DNA of 64,000 bases, taken from positions 372,001 through 436,000 of the forward strand of contig NZ_PQSU01000002.1 of NCBI RefSeq assembly GCF_002920615.1, given 5' to 3'. The DNA is from Streptomyces sp. Ru62. Its GTDB lineage: Bacteria; Actinomycetota; Actinomycetes; Streptomycetales; Streptomycetaceae. How positions within the stretch are numbered: the first letter of the stretch is position 1; each line of letters opens with the position of its first letter. Below the pieces are notes generated by a model. That model did no database searches. It worked only from the letters and a program-made list of their open reading frames with translations, and was not told where the DNA came from. The position numbers and the translations under genes are program-made. Positions 51,581-60,841 of the stretch are shown piece after piece.

Positions 51581-51616
51581 AGAGGGGCGGGCGCCCGTCA
51601 GGACGCCCGCCCCTCT
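51581..51616. terminator. Shared terminator between sigma operon and subtilisin
   Basis: Perfect 13-bp stem AGAGGGGCGGGCG / CGCCCGCCCCTCT with a 10-nt loop, between two convergent genes. Confidence 0.75.
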
Positions 51617-51633
51617 CCGTGCGTGTCACCCCG

Positions 51634-54600
51634 TTACGGCGTGACCTTCTCGATCTTCACGCTGCCGCTGCCCGCGACCGTGCCGTGGGCGTTCACGAGC
51701 TGGACCCGGCCGAAGAACTCGCGGCCGGCCGGGGCCTGGGCGGCGGCCGTGACCTGGCCGGTCACCGTCGCCGAGGCGCCCGTGCCGAGCTTGACCGGGG
51801 CGGAGCCGTCGACCGTGACGGAACCGAGCGCGGTGGAGAAGAACACGTCCCGGTAGTCGTAGTCGGTCGAGCCGGCCGGGACGGAATAGCCCACGACCTC
51901 GATGGTGTAGGTGCCGGCGGCCGGGGACGGCACGGACACCGCCTCCTCCGAGTCGCCGTCGGCGGACTTGCCGACCTCCTTGCCGGACGCGTCGTACACC
52001 GTCAGGTCCAGGTCGGCCGCGGTGTCCGAGACGCCCCCGATGGCGACGTCGAGCGAGGTGGCGCCGGCCGGGACCTCCACCGTGCTGGTCTGGGTCTCAC
52101 CCTCCTTGATGGCCGGGCGGGCGGTCTTGGCGGAGCCGAGCGGGCCGCCGACCAGCTTGCCGTCCAGCGCGGCGTACGCGTTGGTCACCTTCCAGGAGGC
52201 GGTGGCCGGGGTGCCCACCTTGGCCTCGGGGACGGTCACGGTCTCCGGGTCGAAGGCGGCGCCGAGGACGGTGACGTCCAGCCGGTACGGGTTGTCGAGC
52301 AGCGGGGAGGTCCGCCGGGCCTCGACCTCCACCTCCCAGACGCCGGGCTGCGGGTCGGCGTAGGAGCGCACGTCGGGCTTGCAGCCGTTGCCGTCCAGGT
52401 AGTTGTTGTAGCAGTACGGGGTCGAGGTGTTGTCGGACGGGACGCCGTACGGGTGGACGGCGATGAACCGGGTCTGGCTCTTGTCCTTCAGCCCGCCGAT
52501 CGCGACCTCCAGCGAGGTCGCGCCCTCGGGCACGGTCAGGAAGTAGGAGCGCGTGCTGTTGCGCTGCACCGAACCGGACACGGAGTAGGTGTACTTCACC
52601 GGGGCCGCGACCACGACGGTGGACAGGATCTGCTTGTCGGTGCCCTCGGTCCGCGGGTCGTCGACCTCCAGGATCGCGCTCTTGATGCCCTCGGACTTCG
52701 GGGCCGCCTGGACCTTGACGGTGACCGGCTGGTTCAGCGGCAGCCTGACGTCGTCGTCGCCGACGATCCGGAAGGTGTCGCCGGCGTTGTTCGCGAAGCG
52801 GAGCTCGTGCCGGACCGCCTTGTCCGGGCCGGACGTACGGGTGATCGTCACGTCGTACGTCTTCTTCTCGCCCGCCTTCAGGCCGCCCTCGCGGTCGTAG
52901 AGGCCGGTGCCGAAGCCGGGGGTCTTGAGGGCGTAGTCGATCGCGGTGTCGACCGGGGCCTTCACGGTGTACTCGTGGGCGGTGGCGTCGTCCTTGATCG
53001 ACTCCCAGGCGTCCACGATGTCGATGAGGCCCGCGCCCTCCTCGTACGCCTGCACGCCCTTGATGTGGTCGGCGGTCGAGGTCAGCGCCGTGCGCAGCTT
53101 GGCGGGCGTGAGGTCGATGCCCTTCTGCCTGGCGGCGCTCAGCAGCAGCGCGGAGGCGCCGGTGGCCTGCGGGGAGGCCATCGAGGTGCCCTGGAGCATG
53201 GAGTAGCCGGCCGGCAGTGAGTAGCCGGCCTCGGCGACCGGGGAGCCCGGCAGCCAGGTCTGGGTGGTGTTGATCGCGGCGCCGGGCGCGCTGAGGGTCG
53301 GTGTGAAGCCGCCGTCCTCACGCGGGCCGCGCGAGGAGAAGGGCATCATCGCGTACTTCTTCTCCACCACCGACCCGTAGTTCGCAGCCCAGGTCTCCTT
53401 GGAGATGGTCGCGCCGACGGAGATCACCTTGTCGGCGAGGCCGGGGTCGCCGATGGTGTTGGCGCCGGGGCCGGAGTTGCCGGCGGAGATCACCAGCTGG
53501 ACGCCGTAGGTGTCGATGAGCCGGGTGTACAGCTCGGCGCGCGCGTTGTTGCCGTCGTTCAGCGCGGGCAGGCCGCCGATCGACATGTTGACGATGTCGA
53601 CCCCGCGCTCGGTGACGAGGTCGATCATGCCCTCGGTGAGGGCGACGTTGGTGCAGCCGCCGGTCCAGGTGCAGGCCCGTGAGGAGACCAGCTTGGCGCC
53701 GGGCGCCGCGCCGTTCATCCTGCCGCCGAACAGGCCGTTGGCGGCGGTGATGCCGGCGACGTGGGTGCCGTGCTCGGACTCGATGACGCCGATGTTGACG
53801 TAGTCGGCCTTCGCGCCGGAGGAGTTGTAGACGACGTCCTTGCGGGTCTCGACCACGAAGGGGACGCGCTCCACGACGTCCGTCGCCGGGTCGTCGGTGC
53901 CGAAGTACCCGACCTGGTAGCCGTCCTTGTACGGCTTCATCGCCGCGTCGTCGGTGAAGTCCAGGTTGTCGTTCGTGTCGACGCGGACCGTGCCGGCGGC
54001 CGGGTCGTAGAGCACGCCCCAGGCGTCGGCGGTGTCACCGTCCCGGTTGAGGTCGCCCTTCTCGTCGCCGCCTGCGGTCGCGGACTCGTACATGTAGTTG
54101 AACTTGTACGAGCCCTCGGGCGCCGTGAACCTCTCGGTGCCCTGTGAGGCGGTGCTGATGGAGAAGGACGGGCCCGAGACACCGGTGGTCATCCGCCGCC
54201 AGGTGCCGTCGCCGTCGACGACCGGGTCGGTCGCCGTCACCCAGTCGACGATCTTCCGCTCGCCGGTGGTGGTCTTCTGCAGGGCCGGGTGGCCGAGGTC
54301 GACGCCGGAGTCCAGGATGCCGATGGTGATGCCGCGGCCGTCCGCCTTGGGGTGGTCCTCGACGAAGTCGACGGCACCGGTCTCGAAGGACGGGTTGTAC
54401 GGGTTCTCGGCGGGGGTCTTCTTGCCGGGCGCCGGGTAAGTTCCCTTGGCCGCCGAGGACTTGCTGCCGTTCGGCGTCGGGTCGTCGAGCGGGATCTCCT
54501 GCTTGAGGTCGATCGCCTGGACGGAGGAGAGCGTCGCGGCGGCGGCGATGGCCGAGTCCGCCCGGCCCGTCGGGACGGTGGCGCGGACGTAACCGAGCTT

Positions 54601-54936
54601 GTCGTAGGTACGGCCCACCAGGCCGCCCTCGACCGCGTCCAGCTGCCCGGCGACCTGCTCCGTCTTCCCGGGCGAGGTCGCGATCATCATCGTGACGCTC
54701 TTGTCGCCGTCGGCCTTGGCCTCGGCGAGCAGGGCGGCGTCGTCGGAGCCGAGCTTGTCGTGGGCGGACTTGACGGCGGGGTCGGCGGCCGGGACGGGGG
54801 CCGGGTCCGCGGCGAGGGCCAGGGGTATCGGCCCCGCCGCGGAGAGGGCGGCCACGACGCCCACGGCCACGGCTATGCGGGCCAGGCGTCTCGGACCGGG
54901 TATCGGATCACGCTCGGGCATGTGGGTCATCGACAT
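51634..54936 (-). CDS. Large secreted subtilisin-like serine protease (S8)
   Basis: The 1100-residue precursor has a signal peptide (RRLARIAVAVGVVAALSAAGPIPLALA) and an I9-type propeptide ending near residue 150. The S8 catalytic triad is complete: D209 in GILDSGVDLGHP, His about 391 in SEHGTHVAGITA, and Ser about 585 in LQGTSMASPQATGA. A large insertion separates Asp and His. The C-terminal 450 residues hold beta domains of the PPC/pre-peptidase type (two ATSLEVAIGGL / ATSLDVAIGGV repeats) and LTVYDASG. It is an extracellular protease of the kind used for nutrient recycling or processing of other secreted proteins. Promoter features were not resolved in the 148-bp upstream gap. Confidence 0.95.
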   Translation of the reverse strand: MSMTHMPERDPIPGPRRLARIAVAVGVVAALSAAGPIPLALAADPAPVPAADPAVKSAHDKLGSDDAALLAEAKADGDKSVTMMIATSPGKTEQVAGQLDAVEGGLVGRTYDKLGYVRATVPTGRADSAIAAAATLSSVQAIDLKQEIPLDDPTPNGSKSSAAKGTYPAPGKKTPAENPYNPSFETGAVDFVEDHPKADGRGITIGILDSGVDLGHPALQKTTTGERKIVDWVTATDPVVDGDGTWRRMTTGVSGPSFSISTASQGTERFTAPEGSYKFNYMYESATAGGDEKGDLNRDGDTADAWGVLYDPAAGTVRVDTNDNLDFTDDAAMKPYKDGYQVGYFGTDDPATDVVERVPFVVETRKDVVYNSSGAKADYVNIGVIESEHGTHVAGITAANGLFGGRMNGAAPGAKLVSSRACTWTGGCTNVALTEGMIDLVTERGVDIVNMSIGGLPALNDGNNARAELYTRLIDTYGVQLVISAGNSGPGANTIGDPGLADKVISVGATISKETWAANYGSVVEKKYAMMPFSSRGPREDGGFTPTLSAPGAAINTTQTWLPGSPVAEAGYSLPAGYSMLQGTSMASPQATGASALLLSAARQKGIDLTPAKLRTALTSTADHIKGVQAYEEGAGLIDIVDAWESIKDDATAHEYTVKAPVDTAIDYALKTPGFGTGLYDREGGLKAGEKKTYDVTITRTSGPDKAVRHELRFANNAGDTFRIVGDDDVRLPLNQPVTVKVQAAPKSEGIKSAILEVDDPRTEGTDKQILSTVVVAAPVKYTYSVSGSVQRNSTRSYFLTVPEGATSLEVAIGGLKDKSQTRFIAVHPYGVPSDNTSTPYCYNNYLDGNGCKPDVRSYADPQPGVWEVEVEARRTSPLLDNPYRLDVTVLGAAFDPETVTVPEAKVGTPATASWKVTNAYAALDGKLVGGPLGSAKTARPAIKEGETQTSTVEVPAGATSLDVAIGGVSDTAADLDLTVYDASGKEVGKSADGDSEEAVSVPSPAAGTYTIEVVGYSVPAGSTDYDYRDVFFSTALGSVTVDGSAPVKLGTGASATVTGQVTAAAQAPAGREFFGRVQLVNAHGTVAGSGSVKIEKVTP

Positions 54937-55084
54937 CCCTCAGGTCAAGGAACGAGCGGACGGGAGCGCTCAGCCTGACCGAAGGGTTGTGATTTTGGGG
55001 ACCGTTGACCGAATCGAAATCAAGGTATGGGGAAAACCCGCGATGGGATATGAGTGGATCCGGCCGGTATGGACCGGAATTCGC

Positions 55085-55627
55085 TCACCCCTCCTTGGAA
55101 CGGGCGTAATGCCGGGAGGCCTTGGTCCGGTTGCCGCACGCGGCCATCGAGCACCAGCGGCGGGTGCCGTTCCGGGACGTGTCGAAGAAGTGCAGGATGC
55201 AGCCGCCGCCGGCGCAGGTGCGGATCCGCTCGGGGGCCCGGGTGAGCAGGTCCAGGTAGTTCCGGGCGGCGAGCCAGGCCGGGCCCCAGGCGGGGTCGGC
55301 GAACTCGGGCTCCTCGGCCGGACCGCCGGCGGTGAGCCGGGCCCGGATGCGGCCGTGCTCCAGTACGGCGTCCACGAGCGGCGCCGCCCGCTCCGGTGAC
55401 CCGTCCACGGCCGCCTCGATCGCCTCGCGCGCCGCGCGCAGGTGGCGCAGCGCCGCCGCGTCGGCCGGGTGGGTTCCGGCCAGCCCGTTGCTCGCGAGCC
55501 AGACCGCCAGCCCGTCGGTGTCCGCGAGCAGGTCCTGGGTGACGCCGTCGCTGTTCCACCGGGTGTTGAGCAGGTCGAGCGCGAGCGGCTCGCCGGTGAG
55601 CGGGCGGGGATCGCGGGCGCTGGACAT
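55085..55627 (-). CDS. CGNR zinc-finger (ABATE) transcriptional regulator
   Basis: This 180-residue protein has the ABATE N-terminal domain (GEPLALDLLNTRWNSDG...DGLAVWLASNGL) and the C-terminal CGNR zinc finger RTCAGGGCILHFFDTSRNGTRRWCSMAACGNRTKASRHY. The finger binds DNA and the N-terminal domain probably binds a ligand. GAGGAGG precedes the ATG. It is divergent from the VOC/PNPOx genes with an inverted repeat in the gap, so it probably regulates them. Confidence 0.93.
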   Translation of the reverse strand: MSSARDPRPLTGEPLALDLLNTRWNSDGVTQDLLADTDGLAVWLASNGLAGTHPADAAALRHLRAAREAIEAAVDGSPERAAPLVDAVLEHGRIRARLTAGGPAEEPEFADPAWGPAWLAARNYLDLLTRAPERIRTCAGGGCILHFFDTSRNGTRRWCSMAACGNRTKASRHYARSKEG

Positions 55628-55670
55628 CGGGCACTCCTCCTCGGCTAACCGGTCAAGCCTACGTGAGCGG

Positions 55671-55700
55671 TTGACTCCATCGAATCTAACCCCCTAACGT
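55671..55700 (+). promoter_or_regulatory. Promoter of the VOC operon with overlapping inverted repeat
   Basis: -35 TTGACT (55671-55676), 18-nt spacer, -10 TAACGT (55695-55700). An inverted repeat TCTAACC (55685-55691) / GGTTAGA (55711-55717) brackets the -10 and start region, a fitting site for the divergent CGNR regulator. Confidence 0.5.
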
Positions 55701-55751
55701 GAAATACGAAGGTTAGAAATGCCCGGTGAGGGCACGCCGAAGGGAAGAGCC

Positions 55752-56198
55752 ATGACCTTGAGCACCGGCCACACGGGCCTGAACGTCACCGATCTCGACC
55801 GCTCGCTCGCCTTCTACCGGGACGTCCTCGGCTTCACCGTGCTCGCCGAGGGCAAGGAGGACGACCGGCGCTACGCGTTCCTCGGCAACGGCGGCGACCG
55901 GCCCGTCCTCACCCTCTGGCAGCAGGCGCAGGGGTCGTACGACCGGGACCGGGCGGGACTGCACCACCTGGCCTTCACCGCCGACACGATGGACCGGGTC
56001 CGTGAGTACGAGCGTGCGCTCAGGGCCGCCGGGGCCGACTTCGCGCACGACGGGGTGGTCGCCCACCGGGAAGGAGCGGCCTCCGGCGGGATCTTCTTCC
56101 ACGACCCGGACGGCACCCGCCTGGAGATCTCCGTCCCGCACGGCGCCGAGCAAGCCCCCGCCCCGCACGCCGCCGCTCCGACCTGCGGCTTCTTCTAG
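55752..56198 (+). CDS. VOC-superfamily protein (glyoxalase/dioxygenase fold)
   Basis: The 148-residue protein starts at ATG 55752 after GGAAGAG. The two beta-alpha-beta-beta-beta modules are HTGLNVTDLDRSLAFYRDVLGFTVLAEG and LHHLAFTADTMDRVREYERALRAAGADF...IFFHDPDGTRLEI, with the expected His/Glu metal ligands (H in HTGLNV, H in LHHLAF, E in RLEI). The family covers glyoxalase I, ring-cleaving dioxygenases and resistance proteins, so the reaction is not assigned. It lies 2 bp before the PNPOx-like gene, in one operon. Confidence 0.9.
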   Translation: MTLSTGHTGLNVTDLDRSLAFYRDVLGFTVLAEGKEDDRRYAFLGNGGDRPVLTLWQQAQGSYDRDRAGLHHLAFTADTMDRVREYERALRAAGADFAHDGVVAHREGAASGGIFFHDPDGTRLEISVPHGAEQAPAPHAAAPTCGFF

Positions 56199-56200
56199 TC

Positions 56201-57088
56201 ATGAGCGTGTATCACGCGGGCTCGCGGGCCATTCAGGAGCAGACCGGCGTCCGCGACCGGGCCGACCACGTCGGCCGCTCCCTCGGCCAGGACATCAAGC
56301 CGGTCGCGGCGGCCTTCCTGGAGCAGCAGCCCCTGCTGATCGTGGGCGCGGCGGACCCGGAGACGGGAAGGGTGTGGGCCTCGGCGCTCACAGGAGCGCC
56401 GGGTTTCGTACGGGCGACGGGGCCACGGCGGATGTCCGTCGACGGAGACGCCGCTCGGGCATTCGCCGCAACCGACCCGTACCCGGCCGGCGGCCCCCGG
56501 GCCGTGGGCACCATCGCCGTCGACCCCAGAACCCGCCGCCGCATGCGCCTCAACGGCCGACTGCACCCCACGGCGACCGGATTCACCGTGGCAGCGGACC
56601 AGGTCTTCTCCAACTGCCCGAAACACATCCAGCGGAGGGAGTCGTACGAAACGGTCGACCGCACCCCCGAAGCCCCCCGCCGCCTCACCGTACTCGGCGA
56701 GGAGGAAGCGGCCCTCGTCCGGTCCGCCGACACCTTCTTCCTCGCCACCGTGCACGCAGCCGGTGCCGACGCCAGCCACCGCGGCGGCAATCCCGGCTTC
56801 GTCGAGATCACGTCCCCGCGCGAGCTGACCTGGCCGGACTACCCCGGCAACGCGATGTTCCTCAGCCTCGGCAACCTGCGCACCGACCCGCGCGCCGGTC
56901 TGCTCTTCCTGGACTGGGACACGGGCACCACCCTCCAGCTCACCGGCGAGGCCCGGACCGAGTTCGCTCAGGACGGCGCCCGTACCGTCCGCTTCACACT
57001 CACCGAGGCCCTGTGCACCCCGGCCGCCCTGCCCCTGCGCTGGTCCGCGCCGCAGTATTCGCCCGCCAACCCGGACAACGCGCGCTAA
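56201..57088 (+). CDS. Pyridoxamine 5'-phosphate oxidase-like flavin-binding protein
   Basis: This 295-residue protein has two split-barrel halves: QPLLIVGAADPETGRVWASALTGAPGFVRA and, in the second, SADTFFLATVHAAGADASHRGGNPGFVEI...YPGNAMFLSLGNLRTDPRAGLLFLDWDTGTTLQLTGEA. The second half is the classical FMN-binding core. Proteins like this reduce flavins or act on small electrophiles. It is cotranscribed with the VOC gene and, by inference, controlled by CGNR. Its TAA stop is part of the -10 box of the next gene. Confidence 0.9.
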   Translation: MSVYHAGSRAIQEQTGVRDRADHVGRSLGQDIKPVAAAFLEQQPLLIVGAADPETGRVWASALTGAPGFVRATGPRRMSVDGDAARAFAATDPYPAGGPRAVGTIAVDPRTRRRMRLNGRLHPTATGFTVAADQVFSNCPKHIQRRESYETVDRTPEAPRRLTVLGEEEAALVRSADTFFLATVHAAGADASHRGGNPGFVEITSPRELTWPDYPGNAMFLSLGNLRTDPRAGLLFLDWDTGTTLQLTGEARTEFAQDGARTVRFTLTEALCTPAALPLRWSAPQYSPANPDNAR

Positions 57089-57091
57089 CGT
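57086..57091 (+). promoter_or_regulatory. -10 hexamer giving a probable leaderless mRNA
   Basis: TAACGT ends 7 nt before the A of the Nudix ATG at 57098, with no SD. Its TAA is also the stop codon of the preceding gene. Confidence 0.55.
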
Positions 57092-57097
57092 CCGTCC

Positions 57098-57580
57098 ATG
57101 CGACGGAAACTGAGGGTGGCGGCCTACGCCGTGTGCGTCCGCGACGGACAGCTCCTGCTCGCCCGCTCACCCGCACCGGACGGCACCCCGGAGTGGGTGC
57201 TGCCCGGCGGTGGCATGGAGCACGGCGAGGACCCGTACGACACCGTCCGCCGCGAGGTCGGCGAGGAGACCGGCTACCGCATCGAGGTGACCGGTCTGCT
57301 CGGCATCGACTCCTCCCGCCATGTCTTCCCCAGCGGGCGCCCGCGCCGCCGCACCGACCACCACGGGGTGCGCATCCTCTACACGGGGGAGGTCGTCGGC
57401 GGTGAACTCCGTCACGAGGTGGGCGGTTCCACCGACTTCGCCGCCTGGCAGGACCTCGACGCCGTACCCACGCTGACCCGGGTGCGGCTGGTCGACACCG
57501 CGCTGCGCCTGTGGCGCGAACAGCCGCCGCACGGACACCTGGAGGGCGTTGCGCTACCCCGGCAGTTGAACGAGGAGTGA
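57098..57580 (+). CDS. Nudix hydrolase
   Basis: This 160-residue protein carries the Nudix box GGGMEHGEDPYDTVRREVGEETGY (GX5EX7REUXEEXGU intact) at about 37-60, on a normal-length Nudix fold (VAAYAVCVRDGQLLLARSPAPDGTPEWVLPGGG). It hydrolyses a nucleoside-diphosphate-linked substrate. Specificity cannot be read. It has its own leaderless-type promoter. Confidence 0.93.
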   Translation: MRRKLRVAAYAVCVRDGQLLLARSPAPDGTPEWVLPGGGMEHGEDPYDTVRREVGEETGYRIEVTGLLGIDSSRHVFPSGRPRRRTDHHGVRILYTGEVVGGELRHEVGGSTDFAAWQDLDAVPTLTRVRLVDTALRLWREQPPHGHLEGVALPRQLNEE

Positions 57581-57779
57581 CCGGTCCCGGTCCACCGGCG
57601 ATCGGCTGCATGACCGCGCCCGGTGACCCGTGATCCACGTACGGTGATTGGCGCTGCGCGTTGCCGCCGCGTTCACGCGCAGGTCATCCCCGGTGCCAAC
57701 GATCCACGGTGAGCGGGGCGTTCGCGTCCGTGACGGCCCGCGACCACTGCCGACGCGTTCGCACTCGGGGAGACCGCGC

Positions 57780-59534
57780 ATGCCGCGCATACGCTCTGTC
57801 GCCACCTCCGCCGCGGGGGTCAACCGCCGTACCGTCCTCGCCGCCGCCGGAGCGGTCTCGCTCTCCGCGGGCGTCGGCTACGCCCTGCGCCCGGCCGACG
57901 GCCAGGCCGTCACCGTCGCCGGCACCGAGGAGACGGTGGTTGCCTCCTCCCGCAAGGCGCCCGCGGCCCCTCTCGCCCCGTACACCAAGGGCACCACCCT
58001 GGCGAGCGTCGCCATGCCGCGCGGCGGTTCCAGCTACCGCCGGCTCGGCGAGGGACCCGGCTGGAAGCGCGTCGTGCGCGGCGACCTGGCCGCGCCCCAC
58101 TCCGGCCGCGAGAGCCGCCGCACCGCGCTGGCCGCGTTCGTCCAGCTCACGGACCTGCACCTGATGGACAGCCAGCACCCACTGCGCTGGGAGTTCCTGC
58201 GGTCCGCCGACCGGCACACCTGGCGCCAGCAGGAGGCGCTCACCGTGCACGGCGCCATCTCCCTCGTGGAGCGGGTCAACGCGCTGCGGGGCGCCCCCGT
58301 CACCGGTTCCCCGCTCCACTTCGCGATGACGACCGGCGACAACACGGACAACAATGCCCACTCCGAGCTGGAGTGGTACATGAAGGTCATGAGCGGCGGG
58401 CGCATCACCCCCAACACCGGTGACCGCCGCCACTACGAGGGCGTCCTCAACAGCGGCCTCAAGCAGTACTGGCAGCCCGACTCGGACCTGCGCGACTCCG
58501 ACAAGCTGCTCGGCTTTCCCCACCTGCCGGGATTCCTGGCCGCCGCGATCCGCGAGGTGCACAGCCCCGGCCTCAACCTGCCGTGGTACTCCACCGTCGG
58601 CAACCACGACGCTCTGGGGATGGGTACCTACGGGCACGGCGACCCGTATCTCGCGGAGTTCGCCGTCGGCGGCAAGAAGCTCATGAGCCTGCCGGAGTCC
58701 GAGGCCAAGAAGGTCCTGGACGCGATCGACAACGCCAAGGACCCGAAGGGCACGCTGCTGCGCGACATCCTCAAGGCCCACGCCCGCTCCATGCGGTCGG
58801 TCACCCCGGACGAGCGGCGCGCGCCGTACACGGTCCGCGACTACCTCAAGGCCCACCTGGACCCGGCCCACGCCGGCCGCGGCCCGGTCGGCCACGGCTA
58901 CTCCTCCGCCACCCTCGACGCGGGCACCCAGTACTACAGCTTCCGCATCGCCGACGACGTCATCGGCATCAGCATCGACACCACCGACCCGGGCGGGCAC
59001 TACGAGGGGTCCATCGGCACCGCCCAGCTGAACTGGCTGGACAAGACCCTCAAGGACAACAAGGGCTCCTACGCCGTCGTCTTCAGCCACCACACCAGCA
59101 AGTCGATGACGAACACCCGCCCCGACCCGGCCCGTCCCGGCGAGCGCCGGCACAACGGGGCCGAGCTGCTGTCCCTCCTGGGCCACCACGCCAACGTGCT
59201 GGCCTGGGTGAACGGCCACCTGCACCGCAACCTCATCACCCCGCACACCATGTCCGGCGGCGGATCCTTCTGGGAGATCACCACCGCTTCGCACGTCGAC
59301 CACCCGCAGCTCGCCCGCGTCATCGAGCTGGTGGACAACAAGGACGGCACGCTGTCGGTCTTCACCACGCTGGTGGAGTCCGCGGCCCCGCACCGCACCG
59401 ACTTCTCGGACCTCAGCCAGACCGGCCTGGCGGCCCTCTACCGCGAGCTGTCCTTCAACGCCCGGGGCGGCAAGCAGAACCTCGCCGGGAGCGCCTCGGA
59501 CCGCAACACCGAGCTGGTGCTGAAGAAGGGCTGA
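57780..59534 (+). CDS. Tat-exported metallophosphoesterase (TIGR03767-like)
   Basis: The 584-residue protein starts at ATG 57780 with GGGGAG upstream. A twin-arginine signal GVNRRTVLAAAGAVSLSAG is followed by the mature chain. Metallophosphoesterase motifs FVQLTDLHLMD (DxH), TTGDNTDNN (GDN), YSTVGNHDALG (GNHD), VFSHHTSKS (HH) and WVNGHLHRN (GHxH) are all present, giving a complete two-metal site. It should hydrolyse an extracellular phosphoester after folding with metal in the cytoplasm. The substrate is unknown. It is preceded by 199 bp with nothing recognisable. Confidence 0.94.
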   Translation: MPRIRSVATSAAGVNRRTVLAAAGAVSLSAGVGYALRPADGQAVTVAGTEETVVASSRKAPAAPLAPYTKGTTLASVAMPRGGSSYRRLGEGPGWKRVVRGDLAAPHSGRESRRTALAAFVQLTDLHLMDSQHPLRWEFLRSADRHTWRQQEALTVHGAISLVERVNALRGAPVTGSPLHFAMTTGDNTDNNAHSELEWYMKVMSGGRITPNTGDRRHYEGVLNSGLKQYWQPDSDLRDSDKLLGFPHLPGFLAAAIREVHSPGLNLPWYSTVGNHDALGMGTYGHGDPYLAEFAVGGKKLMSLPESEAKKVLDAIDNAKDPKGTLLRDILKAHARSMRSVTPDERRAPYTVRDYLKAHLDPAHAGRGPVGHGYSSATLDAGTQYYSFRIADDVIGISIDTTDPGGHYEGSIGTAQLNWLDKTLKDNKGSYAVVFSHHTSKSMTNTRPDPARPGERRHNGAELLSLLGHHANVLAWVNGHLHRNLITPHTMSGGGSFWEITTASHVDHPQLARVIELVDNKDGTLSVFTTLVESAAPHRTDFSDLSQTGLAALYRELSFNARGGKQNLAGSASDRNTELVLKKG

Positions 59535-59629
59535 CATTCACTCAACCGGCGTACACCGAGGCAACCTTCGCAGAACAGTCACCGGTCCCTTCCCCCGACC
59601 GCACCCGCACACCACAGGTTGGGGAAGAC

Positions 59630-60757
59630 ATGCGCGCACGCACAGCTCTGGTGGGCAGCACCGCCCTGCTCCTCTCGGCGGCCCTGGCGGGACCGGCCGT
59701 CGCGGCCGGCCCCGCACCCCACGAGCGCACCCGCGAGGCCGTCGAGGCGGCGGTCGCGGCCGGTGTCCCCGGCGCGACCGTCACCGCGCGGGACGGCCAC
59801 GGCGTCTGGTCCGCCACCGCGGGGGTGGGCGACACCCGCACGGGTGCGCCGCGCTCGCCCGCCGACCGCTTCCGCGTCGCCAGCATCACCAAGTCCTTCG
59901 TCGCCACCGTCCTGCTCCAGCTGGAGGCGGAGGGCCGGCTCTCGCTCGGCGACCCGGTGGACCGGTGGCTGCCGGGCGTGGTCCGCGGCCACGGCCACGA
60001 CGGCCGCCGGATCACCGTCCGGCAGCTGCTGAACCACACCAGCGGCATCCACGACTACCTCGCCGACCCCGGTTTCAGCAGCGCCTACTTCACCAAGGAA
60101 GGATTCTTCCGGCACCGCTACGACACGCTCACCCCGCGGGACCTGGTGGACTTCGCCATGCGGCACGCACCGGACTTCGCGCCGGGCACCTCCTGGCGGT
60201 ACTCCAACACCAACTACGTCCTCGCCGGGATGGTGATCGAGGAGGTCACGGGCCGGTCGTACGCCACCGAGATCAACCGCCGGATCATCGCCCCGCTGCA
60301 CCTGAGGGCGACCTCCGTGCCGGGCACGCGGGTCACCCTGCCCCGACCGAGCAGCAGGGCGTACTCGACGTTCAGGATCCCCGGCGGCCCGGCGTACGAC
60401 GTCACGGACCTCAACCCGTCCATGGCCTCCTCCGCCGGAGAGATGATCTCTGACTCCGCCGACCTGTCCCGCTTCTACGGCGCCCTGCTCGGCGGCGAGC
60501 TGCTCCCGGCCCGGCAGCTGAAGGAGATGAAGACGACGGTGGCCACGGAGGCCGACACCCCCCGCACCCGGTACGGCCTCGGGCTCATGAACACCCGGCT
60601 GAGCTGCGGCGTTCACGTCTGGGGTCATGACGGCGGCATTCACGGCTCGGCGTCCGAGGCGGCGTCGACGGCGGACGGCCGGCACTCCGTGGCGGTCAAC
60701 TTCAACGGGGACTGGGCCGGGGACACGGTGGACGTGATGGAGAAGGAATTCTGTTAG
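59630..60757 (+). CDS. Secreted serine hydrolase of the beta-lactamase/DD-carboxypeptidase fold
   Basis: The 375-residue precursor has a Sec signal peptide (TALVGSTALLLSAALAGPAVAA). The class C-type triad is present: SITK (SxxK, nucleophile Ser), YSNTNY (YxN) and HDGGIH (HxG in place of KTG). VRQLLNHTSGIHDYLADP is characteristic of the R61-type DD-peptidase/esterase group. It may cleave D-Ala-D-Ala or act as an esterase. GGGGAAG lies before the ATG. It is 95 bp downstream of the phosphoesterase, same strand. Confidence 0.94.
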   Translation: MRARTALVGSTALLLSAALAGPAVAAGPAPHERTREAVEAAVAAGVPGATVTARDGHGVWSATAGVGDTRTGAPRSPADRFRVASITKSFVATVLLQLEAEGRLSLGDPVDRWLPGVVRGHGHDGRRITVRQLLNHTSGIHDYLADPGFSSAYFTKEGFFRHRYDTLTPRDLVDFAMRHAPDFAPGTSWRYSNTNYVLAGMVIEEVTGRSYATEINRRIIAPLHLRATSVPGTRVTLPRPSSRAYSTFRIPGGPAYDVTDLNPSMASSAGEMISDSADLSRFYGALLGGELLPARQLKEMKTTVATEADTPRTRYGLGLMNTRLSCGVHVWGHDGGIHGSASEAASTADGRHSVAVNFNGDWAGDTVDVMEKEFC

Positions 60758-60841
60758 CCAACGTTTCGTACGTGTAGTTCCGCGTTAACTCGCGCGCAAT
60801 GTCCGTACCGCCTCATATCGGCTAACCCGCTGTTCACGGGG

